Origin: Bacteroidaceae bacterium
Lineage (GTDB): Bacteria; Bacteroidota; Bacteroidia; Bacteroidales; Bacteroidaceae
Assembly: GCA_017461345.1 (NCBI GenBank)
Contig: JAFTYP010000006.1
Coordinates: 1-52,414 of the forward strand
Length of the DNA: 52,414 nucleotides
Direction of reading: 5' to 3'
Below are positions 25,653 to 33,588 of this stretch, piece by piece (within the stretch, counting starts at the first letter, position 1; each line of letters starts with the position of its first letter). The translations under genes and the position numbers were made by a program. A model generated the notes under the pieces. That model was given only the letters and a program-made list of their open reading frames with translations, did no database searches and was not told the origin of the DNA.

Positions 25653-26123
25653 TCAGTCTTCGTCGTTTCTTATCCTGATTCCGACTTCAGTAATGCCCGG
25701 AATGGTCTCTCTCGTCATGAGATGATAGATGCGCACACAGCCTTTCCGGTCCTTCTCCATACGGAACGGAACAAATTGCGTCTCGTACTGATGGGAATTG
25801 ACACCGCTCGTCAGCGCATCACCCTCGCTGTCCGTCAGAGGATAGCGGACCGTATCGCGCCGGACGACGAAGGCATCGGAATCACATTGTTCAACGGCAA
25901 GCACAATGTCCCTTATGGCAACGCCCGTTTTCGTGCGAAGCCCCACGGTGAGAGTCCCGCAGATGTCCTCCACATGCCCGGGCAGGTCGAAACAAACCGT
26001 GTCGTGCCTCGCCCAACCATCGGCAGGCAACGTCGCATAACGATGCACCAATGTGTCGCCGGCACACGATGCCGTCAGCAGGCCTCCCAAAGCCAAAGCA
26101 TACAAAAGGGTGCGGCGTGTCAT
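25653..26123 (-). CDS. gldH: GldH-family lipoprotein
   Basis: 156 residues. Lipoprotein signal LALGGLLTASCAGD, lipidation at the Cys. The mature part has the GldH pattern: HRYATLPADGW near the start, DTVCFDLPGHVE, and the family end GITEVGIRIRN. GldH is an outer-membrane-associated lipoprotein named for gliding motility, but it is widespread in non-gliding Bacteroidales, where its role is unclear. It overlaps ricT by four bases (ATGA) in the conserved order holB-ricT-gldH, which supports the call. Confidence 0.87.
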   Translation of the reverse strand: MTRRTLLYALALGGLLTASCAGDTLVHRYATLPADGWARHDTVCFDLPGHVEDICGTLTVGLRTKTGVAIRDIVLAVEQCDSDAFVVRRDTVRYPLTDSEGDALTSGVNSHQYETQFVPFRMEKDRKGCVRIYHLMTRETIPGITEVGIRIRNDED

Positions 26124-27238
26124 TCGGAACGGCGTTCGCCTTTGTGCGACTTGCTCTTGTGCTTCTTCTTGCGCCTCTTTTTGTCGAAGCGGTTAAGGTC
26201 TTCCTGCGTCGCCAAATCAACAGGACGCTCCGGCTCCTTATGGCCACCCTCTTCAAGCGAAACAGGCTTCTCGCCGCGCTGGTTCATCTCGATGATAGCC
26301 TTCGCACGCTCAGCACTGATGGTGACAAGGTTGGCCGGAGTACGCTTGTCGGTAGAATAAGTGACAAGTTGCGACAGAATGTCCGCCTTGAAATAATAGT
26401 AGTCCGCATCCTGCGTGTAAAGAATCATGTTGCGGGCAGGCAGCATACGGGAAGCCTCCACATACTGGTCCACCTCATAGTTCATGCAACACTTCAACTT
26501 CGCACACTGGCCGGCAAGTTTCTGAGGGTTGAGGCTCAAATCCTGAAAACGGGCAGCCCCCGTCCCCACACTCTGGAAGTTCTTAAGCCAGCCGGCACAG
26601 CAAAGTTCGCGCCCACAAGGACCGAAACCGCCAATGCGACCAGCCTCCTGGCGCGCACCAATCTGCTTCATCTCAATGCGAACATGGAAAGTGTCGGCCA
26701 AAACCTTGATGAGTTGACGGAAATCCACACGCCCGTCGGCAATATAATAAAAGATAGCCTTGTTGCCGTCGCCCTGGTATTCCACATCGCCAATCTTCAT
26801 CTCCAGCCCAAGGTCCTTGGCAATCTGTCGGCTCTGAATCATCGTAGCATGCTCACGGGCCTTAGCCTCCTCATAACGCTCCATGTCATTCTCCCGAGCC
26901 AAACGATAAATCTTGCGAATCTCCTCGTTGGCTTTCAGGTTCGCATGCTTCATCTGTAAAGGCACAAGTTTGCCCGTCAGCGACACAACACCAATGTCAT
27001 GCCCCGGATTAGACTCTACAGCCACAATGTCGCCCTTCTTCAAAGGCAGATTCTCACAGTTGTGATAATAACCCTTACGCGTGTTCTTGAACTGAACCTC
27101 CACAAGGTCAGTCACCTCATTATTACCTGGAATGTCTGCCAGATAATCGTAGGTATTGAGTTGAGCGTAATGGCCAGTGTTGGCACTTTGAGCAGCAAAA
27201 CCATGCCCGCGGTCGCCACTGAGATATTGTTTGTCCAT
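26120..27238 (-). CDS. PSP1-domain protein RicT-like
   Basis: 372 residues. The PSP1 core (~45-200) includes VEVQFKNTRKGYY and KGDIVAVESNPGHDIGVVSL. Cysteine motifs GPCGRELCCAGWL and CAKLKCCMNYE (~220-265) match the conserved cluster of RicT-type proteins, which in Bacillus form a Fe-S-bearing Ric complex affecting RNA processing. A lysine/arginine-rich tail (KKRRKKKHKSKSHKG) may bind nucleic acid. It lies between holB (16-bp gap) and gldH (4-bp overlap). A role in this phylum is not established. Confidence 0.9.
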   Translation of the reverse strand: MDKQYLSGDRGHGFAAQSANTGHYAQLNTYDYLADIPGNNEVTDLVEVQFKNTRKGYYHNCENLPLKKGDIVAVESNPGHDIGVVSLTGKLVPLQMKHANLKANEEIRKIYRLARENDMERYEEAKAREHATMIQSRQIAKDLGLEMKIGDVEYQGDGNKAIFYYIADGRVDFRQLIKVLADTFHVRIEMKQIGARQEAGRIGGFGPCGRELCCAGWLKNFQSVGTGAARFQDLSLNPQKLAGQCAKLKCCMNYEVDQYVEASRMLPARNMILYTQDADYYYFKADILSQLVTYSTDKRTPANLVTISAERAKAIIEMNQRGEKPVSLEEGGHKEPERPVDLATQEDLNRFDKKRRKKKHKSKSHKGERRSE

Positions 27239-27254
27239 GTATATATCGTTCCGT

Positions 27255-28382
27255 TTAGTTCTTTTTTAACAAAACAATCATTTTCAAAGCAAGGTCAAAG
27301 AACACCATCCTGGCATTCGTGTTCTGCGAAATGTCTCTGCTCGCATCGCTCAACTCATCCATAATGCCAATGACATTACGCTCATTGATGAACGGAGCAA
27401 AGCGTTTACTGAAGTCCTCCTCCTCCCTGCCAAGGTAGTTTATCTCCGGTTGGTTGAAGTTGTATATGAAATTCTCTCGCAGTAAACCCTGGAAATAGTC
27501 AAGCATTCTCTTCTGCCTCTCACGCCCAAGTTCTGCAACAGCCAGTGCCCATTGGTGCATTTCCTTGATGCGACGAGCATAACTATGCCGCATAAGTTGC
27601 ACAAAAAGGTCAAAGAAGTGCTGCCTCTCCGAGTTCTGCTCCATGCGCCTCAACGCTTCTGTATAACTGCCTTGGGCAATGTGTGCCAGCAGATCAGCAT
27701 CTTCTTGCAACATGGAATGACGTTCCTGCAGAGCCTTGCTGATGATGCTTTCTGGCAAAGCAGGCACATTGATGCGTTGCACGCGGCTTTGTATCGTACC
27801 AAGAACGATGTCCGGTTCTTGGCTGACAAGCAGGAAATGTGTGCCAACAGGCGGTTCCTCGATGAGTTTAAGGAGTTTGTTTCCAGTTTGTTCATTCATG
27901 CGTTCCGGCAGCCAGAGGACAACCACTTTACGTCCGCCCTGACTTGATTTCAGTGCTAATTTCCTTTGGAGGTTGTCGCTTTCCTGTACATAGATTGTCA
28001 GTTGCTGGTTTTCTGCTCCTATGATTTCAAGCCAATCTTCTGTGTCGAAGTATGGCGAACGGCTGAGTTGTTCGCGCCAGGGTGTGAGATAATCATCGGA
28101 AGTGGGGTGCTCGCTGCTCTTTGCCTTGTAGACAGGGAAGGTGAAATGCAGGTCGGGATGTGCCCATGGGAATGTCATATGACAGTCGGAGCATGTGCCG
28201 CAGGCTCCGTTTTCGTTGGGATTTTGGCAAAGAAGCATTTGTGCATAGGCTAATGCCAGTGCCAATTTGCCTGCACCTTTTGGGCCGCAGAACATGATGG
28301 CATGTGGCACTTTGTTCTCTGCGAGGAGTTTTGTCAGGTGCTGTTTTATGCTTTCTTGTCCTATGATGTTGTCGAATGTCAT
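27255..28382 (-). CDS. holB: DNA polymerase III subunit delta' (clamp loader)
   Basis: 375 residues. AAA+ clamp-loader fold: FDNIIGQESIKQHL at the start, a P-loop-like GPKGAGKLALA (~33-43), the zinc module cysteines CQNPNENGACGTCSDC (~52-67), VVVLWLPERMNEQTGNKLLK (Walker B region) and EEPPVGTHFLLVS. The sensor SRC of tau/gamma subunits is replaced here by QSRVQRI, as expected for delta'. It is the first gene of holB-ricT-gldH and has a promoter box at 28428-28435. Confidence 0.93.
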   Translation of the reverse strand: MTFDNIIGQESIKQHLTKLLAENKVPHAIMFCGPKGAGKLALALAYAQMLLCQNPNENGACGTCSDCHMTFPWAHPDLHFTFPVYKAKSSEHPTSDDYLTPWREQLSRSPYFDTEDWLEIIGAENQQLTIYVQESDNLQRKLALKSSQGGRKVVVLWLPERMNEQTGNKLLKLIEEPPVGTHFLLVSQEPDIVLGTIQSRVQRINVPALPESIISKALQERHSMLQEDADLLAHIAQGSYTEALRRMEQNSERQHFFDLFVQLMRHSYARRIKEMHQWALAVAELGRERQKRMLDYFQGLLRENFIYNFNQPEINYLGREEEDFSKRFAPFINERNVIGIMDELSDASRDISQNTNARMVFFDLALKMIVLLKKN

Positions 28383-28387
28383 TTACA

Positions 28388-28420
28388 TATATTGACCATT
28401 GGCTGTTGAACACTGACCAT
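28388..28420. repeat. TGACCATT-type dispersed repeat
   Basis: Two imperfect copies of the TTGACCATTGG motif lie in the holB leader. The same repeat occurs at 31763-31793 and 33134-33166. Confidence 0.65.
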
Positions 28421-28427
28421 TTATTTG

Positions 28428-28435
28428 CAAAGGTA
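28428..28435 (-). promoter_or_regulatory. -7 box of the holB operon
   Basis: The minus strand reads TACCTTTG, 46 bp before ATG 28382. The TGACCATT repeat therefore lies in the 5' untranslated leader. Confidence 0.65.
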
Positions 28436-28479
28436 TGAAATAATTCTCAATTCTTAAATTATAATTCTTAATTTCTTCC

Positions 28480-28487
28480 TATCTTTG
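28480..28487 (+). promoter_or_regulatory. -7 box of the UDP-glucose dehydrogenase gene
   Basis: TATCTTTG ends 17 bp before ATG 28505, predicting a leader of only about ten bases. Confidence 0.65.
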
Positions 28488-28504
28488 CATGAAATGGAAA
28501 TACT

Positions 28505-29848
28505 ATGAAGGACTTTAGTGAACTCAGAATTGCTGTTGCTGGAACTGGTTATGTTGGCTTGTCGATTGCGATATTGCTTGCTCAGCATCATGAGGTGACG
28601 GCTGTGGATGTTGTTCCGGAGAAGGTGGACAGGATAAACAATGGGGTGTCGCCTATTCAGGATGAATATATTGAGAAGTATCTGGCTGAGAGGTCTCTTA
28701 GGCTCAGGGCGACGCTGGATGCTGCGTCGGCATACAGGGATGCCGACTTTGTTGTTATTGCTGCGCCGACGAATTACGACCCGGTAAGGAACTTTTTCGA
28801 CACGCATCATATTGAGGATGTCATCGACTTGGTGGTGAGTGTCAATCCGGATGCGGTGATGGTTATAAAGAGTACTATTCCTGTGGGCTATTGCAGGAGT
28901 CTTTATGCGAAGTATGCTTTGAAGTTCCTGTATAAGCCTGAGTTGAAGGGCAAGAAGTTCAATCTGTTGTTTTCGCCTGAATTTTTACGTGAGAGCAAGG
29001 CTTTGTATGACAATCTTTACCCGTCGAGAATTATTGTTGGCTACCCGAAAATTATTGAGATCGACGACAGTAATTTCACGGAGGAGAATGCTGCCATCAC
29101 TGCCATCGGCAACCCTGATGCCAGGTCTCATGCGGAAACTTTTGCAAGGCTCTTGCAGGAGGGGGCGGAGAAGCCGGACATCGATACGCTCTTCATGGGT
29201 ATGAAGGAGGCGGAGGCGGTGAAGTTGTTTGCCAACACGTACTTGGCTTTGCGTGTGAGTTACTTTAATGAACTGGACACTTATGCGGAGGTGAAGGGGC
29301 TCGACACGAAGGCTATCATCGAGGGTGTAGGGCTCGATCCGCGCATAGGGTCGCACTACAACAATCCTTCCTTCGGCTATGGCGGTTATTGTCTGCCGAA
29401 GGACACGAAGCAGTTGCTGGCCAACTATCAGGATGTGCCGCAGCAGATGATGACGGCCATCGTGGAGAGCAACCGTACCCGAAAGGACTATATTGCCGAT
29501 GCGGTGCTTCGCATGGCGGGTTATTACAGTGAGAATGCACAATGGAACAGCGAGAGCGAGCAGCATTGTGTGATAGGCATTTTCCGCTTGACCATGAAGA
29601 GTGGCAGCGACAACTTCCGCCAGTCTGCCATCCAGGGCATCATGAAGCGCATCAAGGCCAAAGGTGCCGAGGTGATTGTCTATGAGCCGACGTTGCAGGA
29701 CGGCGAGAGTTTCTTTGGTTCCAGGGTGGTCAACGACCTCGAAATCTTCAAGATGTTGTCCAGAGCCATTGTGGCAAACCGCTATGAGGCTTGCCTGGAC
29801 GATGTGAAGGATAAGGTCTATACGCGAGACATCTTCGGCTGCGATTAG
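28505..29848 (+). CDS. Nucleotide-sugar (UDP-glucose 6-) dehydrogenase
   Basis: 447 residues. Rossmann NAD-binding loop [12 protein letters not shown] (~10-21), then [10 protein letters not shown] and [10 protein letters not shown]. The central helix follows, and the catalytic cysteine lies in [15 protein letters not shown] (~293-307), the family GxxCxPKD signature. It oxidises UDP-glucose to UDP-glucuronate, or a related UDP-sugar to its acid, for surface polysaccharides. UDP-glucose is the most likely substrate but is not proven. It is a single gene with its own promoter and a strong terminator; the exopolysaccharide locus is 16 kb away. Confidence 0.9.
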   Translation: MKDFSELRIAVAGTGYVGLSIAILLAQHHEVTAVDVVPEKVDRINNGVSPIQDEYIEKYLAERSLRLRATLDAASAYRDADFVVIAAPTNYDPVRNFFDTHHIEDVIDLVVSVNPDAVMVIKSTIPVGYCRSLYAKYALKFLYKPELKGKKFNLLFSPEFLRESKALYDNLYPSRIIVGYPKIIEIDDSNFTEENAAITAIGNPDARSHAETFARLLQEGAEKPDIDTLFMGMKEAEAVKLFANTYLALRVSYFNELDTYAEVKGLDTKAIIEGVGLDPRIGSHYNNPSFGYGGYCLPKDTKQLLANYQDVPQQMMTAIVESNRTRKDYIADAVLRMAGYYSENAQWNSESEQHCVIGIFRLTMKSGSDNFRQSAIQGIMKRIKAKGAEVIVYEPTLQDGESFFGSRVVNDLEIFKMLSRAIVANRYEACLDDVKDKVYTRDIFGCD

Positions 29849-29873
29849 GCGAAAGTTGTGCTTCTATATAAAA

Positions 29874-29914
29874 CGGCTGCAGCGAGGTTTCGGAGCCTCG
29901 CTGCAGTCGTTTTT
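29874..29914 (+). terminator. Intrinsic terminator after the dehydrogenase gene
   Basis: CGGCTGCAGCGAGG (29874-29887) pairs with CCTCGCTGCAGTCG (29896-29909) with one G-U, followed by five T. Confidence 0.92.
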
Positions 29915-29917
29915 CAG

Positions 29918-30019
29918 CATCTACTGTCGAGTTTGCCAAATAGGTGTACCTAATTGCCCGACTTAACGTGCCTTGTTGGCAATAATGGTTAACCTTTTTT
30001 GCCGACTTGGCAGTAGATG
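29918..30019. repeat. 22-bp phased array D with inverted flanks
   Basis: Core centres fall 22 bp apart: GGTGTACC (29943-29950), a unit with ACTTAACGTGCC (29961-29972), and GGTTAACC (29987-29994). The array is bounded by CATCTACTG (29918-29926) and its exact complement CAGTAGATG (30011-30019), with imperfect complementarity continuing inward (CGAGTTTGCCAAA against TTTTGCCGACTTGG). It lies between convergent genes. Confidence 0.82.
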
Positions 30020-30038
30020 TTTTCTTGTGAGCAGTATC

Positions 30039-31157
30039 TTACTGGAAGACAATCTCTTGTGCGTCGGTTGTCGGGCCCTCTACGGTGAGGATACCAGCCT
30101 CGTCGATGTTTATTTTGTCCATCAGCACAACACGCTCTTCGGGATTGTCTATCATGCGACCATGATAGACGCAGTAGCGGTTGCCGTCGGGCATAGTGAG
30201 CACCATGTTGTGGCCCGTGCCCATAACCTTGCCGCCCTTGCTCACGTTCTCCTCCAGCACAGGATTGTTTTCAGCCTTCTTGAAGGGGCCGAGAGGATTG
30301 TCGGCAGTGGCGTAACCTACGGCATAGTACTGTCCGCCATAGTGGTTCGCACTATACATTATATAATATGTGTCGCCTTCGCGGAACAGATAACTGCCCT
30401 CCGTCCAGCGACGGTTCACCTCGCCATGCGTTGCACTGCGGCTCTCCCATTCGCTCTGGCGGTCAGACAATTCCGTAGGCGGACAAAGCAGCAGAACGGG
30501 TTCGCCGATGACTCCGCTGAAGTCGGGCTTCAACTCTACACCGTAAACCCAACTCTCTTCAATCTCCTGGAAACTGCCGGCCTTGCGCAGACTGTCTGCA
30601 ATCTCACTCTCCACAGCATGCTTATAGCAGCAGCGGCTGAAGTAGAGGTAGCACTTGCCGTTCTCGTCGTCGAAGTAAACATTCGCATCGATAATGGGAT
30701 ATTCGGGATTGAAGACAGGCCTGTCGAACAAATCGACGAACGGACCGGCAGGAGAATCGCTGACAGCAACGCCAATCTTGAAGTTCTCGCCCTCGTTCGT
30801 GGGGTTCACCCTGTAGTTGGAACTATAGAAGAGGTAGTACTTGCCGTTGCGCTCGTACACCTCCGGAGCCCAGAAGCAGTCGAGGTTCCACTGCGCAGAG
30901 TCGCCGCCCTTATACACCTGGCCGCATGAATCCCACTGAACCAAGTCGTCGCTCACAAAGGCCTCGAAACCATCGCCGAGCGAGGTGCCGTACATATAGT
31001 AACGCCCGTCGCTGGCATGCAGCAGGAAGGGGTCGCCAAACTTCAGCGGAATAGGGTTAGTCACAGTGCTTGTCTTCGTCTCCACCTCCTCGCCCGTATT
31101 GCAAGCAAGGAAGCACAGGCACAAGAATGCCAAAGGGAAAAGAATTCTTTTCATCAT
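30039..31157 (-). CDS. GH43-family glycosidase lipoprotein
   Basis: 372 residues with lipoprotein signal LAFLCLCFLACNTG. Five-bladed beta-propeller of family GH43. The expected acidic residues are visible: GDPFLLHASDGRYYMYGT (catalytic base Asp), PIIDANVYFDD (pKa-modulating Asp) and RWTEGSYLF (general acid Glu), plus CFWAPEVYERNGKYYLFYS. Known members act on arabinan, xylan or galactan side chains. It is the last gene of an operon with a carbonic anhydrase-like and an aminopeptidase gene (6-bp gaps), an unexpected set of partners. The second methionine (31154) is an equally good start. Confidence 0.9.
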   Translation of the reverse strand: MMKRILFPLAFLCLCFLACNTGEEVETKTSTVTNPIPLKFGDPFLLHASDGRYYMYGTSLGDGFEAFVSDDLVQWDSCGQVYKGGDSAQWNLDCFWAPEVYERNGKYYLFYSSNYRVNPTNEGENFKIGVAVSDSPAGPFVDLFDRPVFNPEYPIIDANVYFDDENGKCYLYFSRCCYKHAVESEIADSLRKAGSFQEIEESWVYGVELKPDFSGVIGEPVLLLCPPTELSDRQSEWESRSATHGEVNRRWTEGSYLFREGDTYYIMYSANHYGGQYYAVGYATADNPLGPFKKAENNPVLEENVSKGGKVMGTGHNMVLTMPDGNRYCVYHGRMIDNPEERVVLMDKINIDEAGILTVEGPTTDAQEIVFQ

Positions 31158-31163
31158 TACTGA

Positions 31164-31751
31164 TTATTGATAATTGTTAACTTTATAGTCTTCGCTACAC
31201 GTTATGTTCTGCGTGTTTGCCGGGTTGCTGTCCGCCTCGCGGAACCAGTCGCTGTACTCGATGTAGTGTCGCGCATAAGTCTTGTTCAAGGCTTGAGCCT
31301 GCTCGGGGTCAACCTTCTTGATGAATTTAGCAGGCACACCGCCCCAAAGTTCACCGTCGCCAATCTGCGTATTGCTCAGCACGAGTGCCCCGGCAGCCAC
31401 GATTGCACCCTTGCCCACCACAGCATGGTCGAGCACAGTGGCACCCATCCCGACCAGCGCACCATCCCTCACCTCACAACCATGCAGCGTAACGCAGTGG
31501 CCGATGGTGACGTCGTCGCCCAGAATGCAAGGCGCTTTGCCGTTGAGAGTATGGATACAAGAGTTGTCTTGTACGTTCGTCCGATTGCCAATCTTCACGA
31601 AATGTACGTCGCCACGAATGACGGCATTGAACCAAACCGTGCAGTCGTCGCCCATTTCCACATCGCCCACTATCGCGGCACCCTCGCTGAAGTAGCAGTG
31701 TTTGCCGAATCGGGGAGCAGGCATCCCTTTGAGTGTCTTGATTATTGCCAT
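31164..31751 (-). CDS. Gamma-carbonic anhydrase-like hexapeptide protein
   Basis: 195 residues. A left-handed beta-helix of hexapeptide repeats (~18-140). The metal-binding histidines occur in NVQDNSCIH and GHCVTLHGC, as in the gamma-carbonic anhydrase/YrdA group; IRGDV and GGVPAKFIKKV are also typical. Many such proteins have no measurable anhydrase activity, so the enzyme name is tentative. It lies between aminopeptidase P and GH43 with 6 bp on each side. Confidence 0.9.
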   Translation of the reverse strand: MAIIKTLKGMPAPRFGKHCYFSEGAAIVGDVEMGDDCTVWFNAVIRGDVHFVKIGNRTNVQDNSCIHTLNGKAPCILGDDVTIGHCVTLHGCEVRDGALVGMGATVLDHAVVGKGAIVAAGALVLSNTQIGDGELWGGVPAKFIKKVDPEQAQALNKTYARHYIEYSDWFREADSNPANTQNITCSEDYKVNNYQ

Positions 31752-31757
31752 TTCTGT

Positions 31758-33479
31758 TTATTGAATATTGACCATTGAACATTGACGATTGAGCCACTCC
31801 TTGTCCTCTTCATCAAGGTAAGGCGATAGTTCGTCGCATACTTTCTTGTGATAGGTATTGAGGTAAGCCACCTCCTCAGGTGTCATCATTTCCCAGATGA
31901 CGGGTGTTAAGTCTATCGGACAAAGCGTGAGCGGCTCGAGACGCAGAAAGCGTCCGAACTCCGTTTCGCCGTCCTCGACGATGAGCATGGTGTTTTCAAT
32001 GCGCACGCCATGTTTGCCTTGTCGGTAGATGCCGGGCTCGTTGGTGACCGTCATGCCTGCATGGAGTGGGGCAGGTTTCCATGTGTGTCGTATCTGATGG
32101 GGTCCCTCGTGGACACACAAGTACGAGCCAACGCCGTGTCCGGTGCCGTGTCCGTAGTTGATGCCATGCTGCCACATTGCGTAGCGAGCCAGTGCATCTA
32201 TCTGTGTTCCGCTGATGCCGTCGGGGAAACGGGTGAGGGCCAAGCGGATATGTCCCTTGAGGACCAGGGTGTAGTCGAGTCGCTCTTCGTCTGTAAGGGC
32301 ACCCAGGGCGATGGTTCGTGTGATGTCTGTTGTGCCGTCTTGGTATTGGGCTCCGCTGTCCAACAGCAGCAAACCTTTCGGTTCGAGCATGGCATCTGTC
32401 TCGGGTGTTGCTTCGTAGTGGACGATGGCGCCATGCGGTCCGTAGGCTGCAATCGTGTCGAACGACAAACCTCTATACAGGTCTTGCTCTGCTCTCAAAG
32501 CCGTCAGTTTCCGGTCTATGCTGATTTCTGTCTGTCCGCCTGCTTCCACGGCGGGCTTCAGCCAATGCAGGAACTTCACCATTGCCACGCCATCTCGCAC
32601 CATTGCATTGCGGAAGCCTGCTATTTCGGCAGCGTTCTTGACGGATTTCATCGTTGGAATGGGGTTCACGGCCTTGCTTACGCAGGCCGGCCTTCCGTAG
32701 GGGCGAACCTTTACATTGATGCTTTCGAGATATTGCTTTACGTTTTCATCGAGTTTTTCGCTGTCGATGAAGAGTGTTACCTCGTTTTGTGTCAGCAAGA
32801 CATAACTGACGAAGACGGGGTTGCAATGCACGTCGGAACCTCGAAGATTGAGGAGCCAGGCTATTTCGTCCAGTTGTGAGATGACGATGCCGTCTTCTCC
32901 TTGTTCCCCAAGCGACTGCCTTACACGCTCTATCTTGCTTTCTGCCGACTCGCCGGCCAACTCCAGAGGTTGTATTCCCACCTTGTTCTTTGGAATGGGT
33001 GGGCGGTCTGTCCACAACGTTTCGGCAGGGTCCAGGTCCGTTCTGAGCAGTATGCCGGCCTTTGCAAAGGCAGACTGCATTTCTTCTATCTCGGTCTTGG
33101 TGAAGACTTCGCCATCGATGCCAACAATTTTATCATTGACCATTGGCCATTGACCATTGGCCATTTGATTCGTGAGCCACTCTGTGATGCTGGGCGTCTC
33201 GGCCAGTCCGTCCTTCATCAGCCGGAATGGTGTGCCGTTTAGTTGTTCTGCTGCAGCAATGAAGTAACGGCTGTCCGTCCAAAGAGCCGCATCGGTAAGG
33301 GTGACAACTGCTGTTCCGGCACTTCCGTCGAAGCCCGAAATCCACTGACGTGTCTGCCAATGTTCGGGCACATACTCGCCTTGATGCGGGTCTGTGCTTG
33401 GGAAGATGAAAGCACTCAGCCCGTTCTTCTGCAAGTATTCACGCAGTATGCCGACTCGTTTTACGATATCTTTTGCCAT
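31758..33479 (-). CDS. Aminopeptidase P family metallopeptidase (Xaa-Pro)
   Basis: 573 residues, the three-domain long form. Two N-terminal creatinase-like domains (~1-300) are followed by the pita-bread catalytic domain. Metal ligands: Asp in LLLLDSGAQY, Asp in GTTDITRT, His in GHGTGHGVGSYL, Glu in TNEPGIY and Glu in RIENTML. It removes N-terminal residues preceding proline. Two pieces are foreign repeat read as protein: NQMANGQWPMVND (~104-116) and the last residues CSMVNIQ, where the repeat even supplies the stop codon. First gene of the operon. Confidence 0.94.
   Translation of the reverse strand: MAKDIVKRVGILREYLQKNGLSAFIFPSTDPHQGEYVPEHWQTRQWISGFDGSAGTAVVTLTDAALWTDSRYFIAAAEQLNGTPFRLMKDGLAETPSITEWLTNQMANGQWPMVNDKIVGIDGEVFTKTEIEEMQSAFAKAGILLRTDLDPAETLWTDRPPIPKNKVGIQPLELAGESAESKIERVRQSLGEQGEDGIVISQLDEIAWLLNLRGSDVHCNPVFVSYVLLTQNEVTLFIDSEKLDENVKQYLESINVKVRPYGRPACVSKAVNPIPTMKSVKNAAEIAGFRNAMVRDGVAMVKFLHWLKPAVEAGGQTEISIDRKLTALRAEQDLYRGLSFDTIAAYGPHGAIVHYEATPETDAMLEPKGLLLLDSGAQYQDGTTDITRTIALGALTDEERLDYTLVLKGHIRLALTRFPDGISGTQIDALARYAMWQHGINYGHGTGHGVGSYLCVHEGPHQIRHTWKPAPLHAGMTVTNEPGIYRQGKHGVRIENTMLIVEDGETEFGRFLRLEPLTLCPIDLTPVIWEMMTPEEVAYLNTYHKKVCDELSPYLDEEDKEWLNRQCSMVNIQ
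31763..31793. repeat. TGACCATT-type repeat at the aminopeptidase 3' end
   Basis: ATTGACCATTGAACATTGACGATTG. is an imperfect direct repeat forming the last codons of the aminopeptidase gene and touching its stop. Confidence 0.65.
33134..33166. repeat. TGACCATT-type repeat inside the aminopeptidase gene
   Basis: Two perfect 14-bp copies of CATTGACCATTGGC (33134-33147 and 33148-33161) plus a partial third. It is translated in frame as NGQWPMVND within the second N-terminal domain. Confidence 0.85.
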
Positions 33480-33522
33480 TCTTTTCGTGTTATGTTGTCT
33501 GATGTCGCGTTAGTGTCTCTTT

Positions 33523-33588
33523 GAATGGTCATGATGCAACGATTGAATGGTCATGATGCAACGATTGAATGGTCATGACCATTTAATC
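33523..33588. repeat. 22-bp phased array H (core GGTCATGA)
   Basis: Three units start at 33523, 33545 and 33567. The first two are identical; the third diverges after GAATGGTCATGACC, where it forms the palindrome AATGGTCATGACCATT. The last unit overlaps the stop codon of the 33587-38125 gene by two bases. Confidence 0.85.

Noticed and set aside
31175-31180. Single GTTAAC near the gamma-carbonic anhydrase stop
   Set aside because: No second core lies 22 bp to either side, so it is not counted as an array. The TTAACC at 693-698 was rejected for the same reason.
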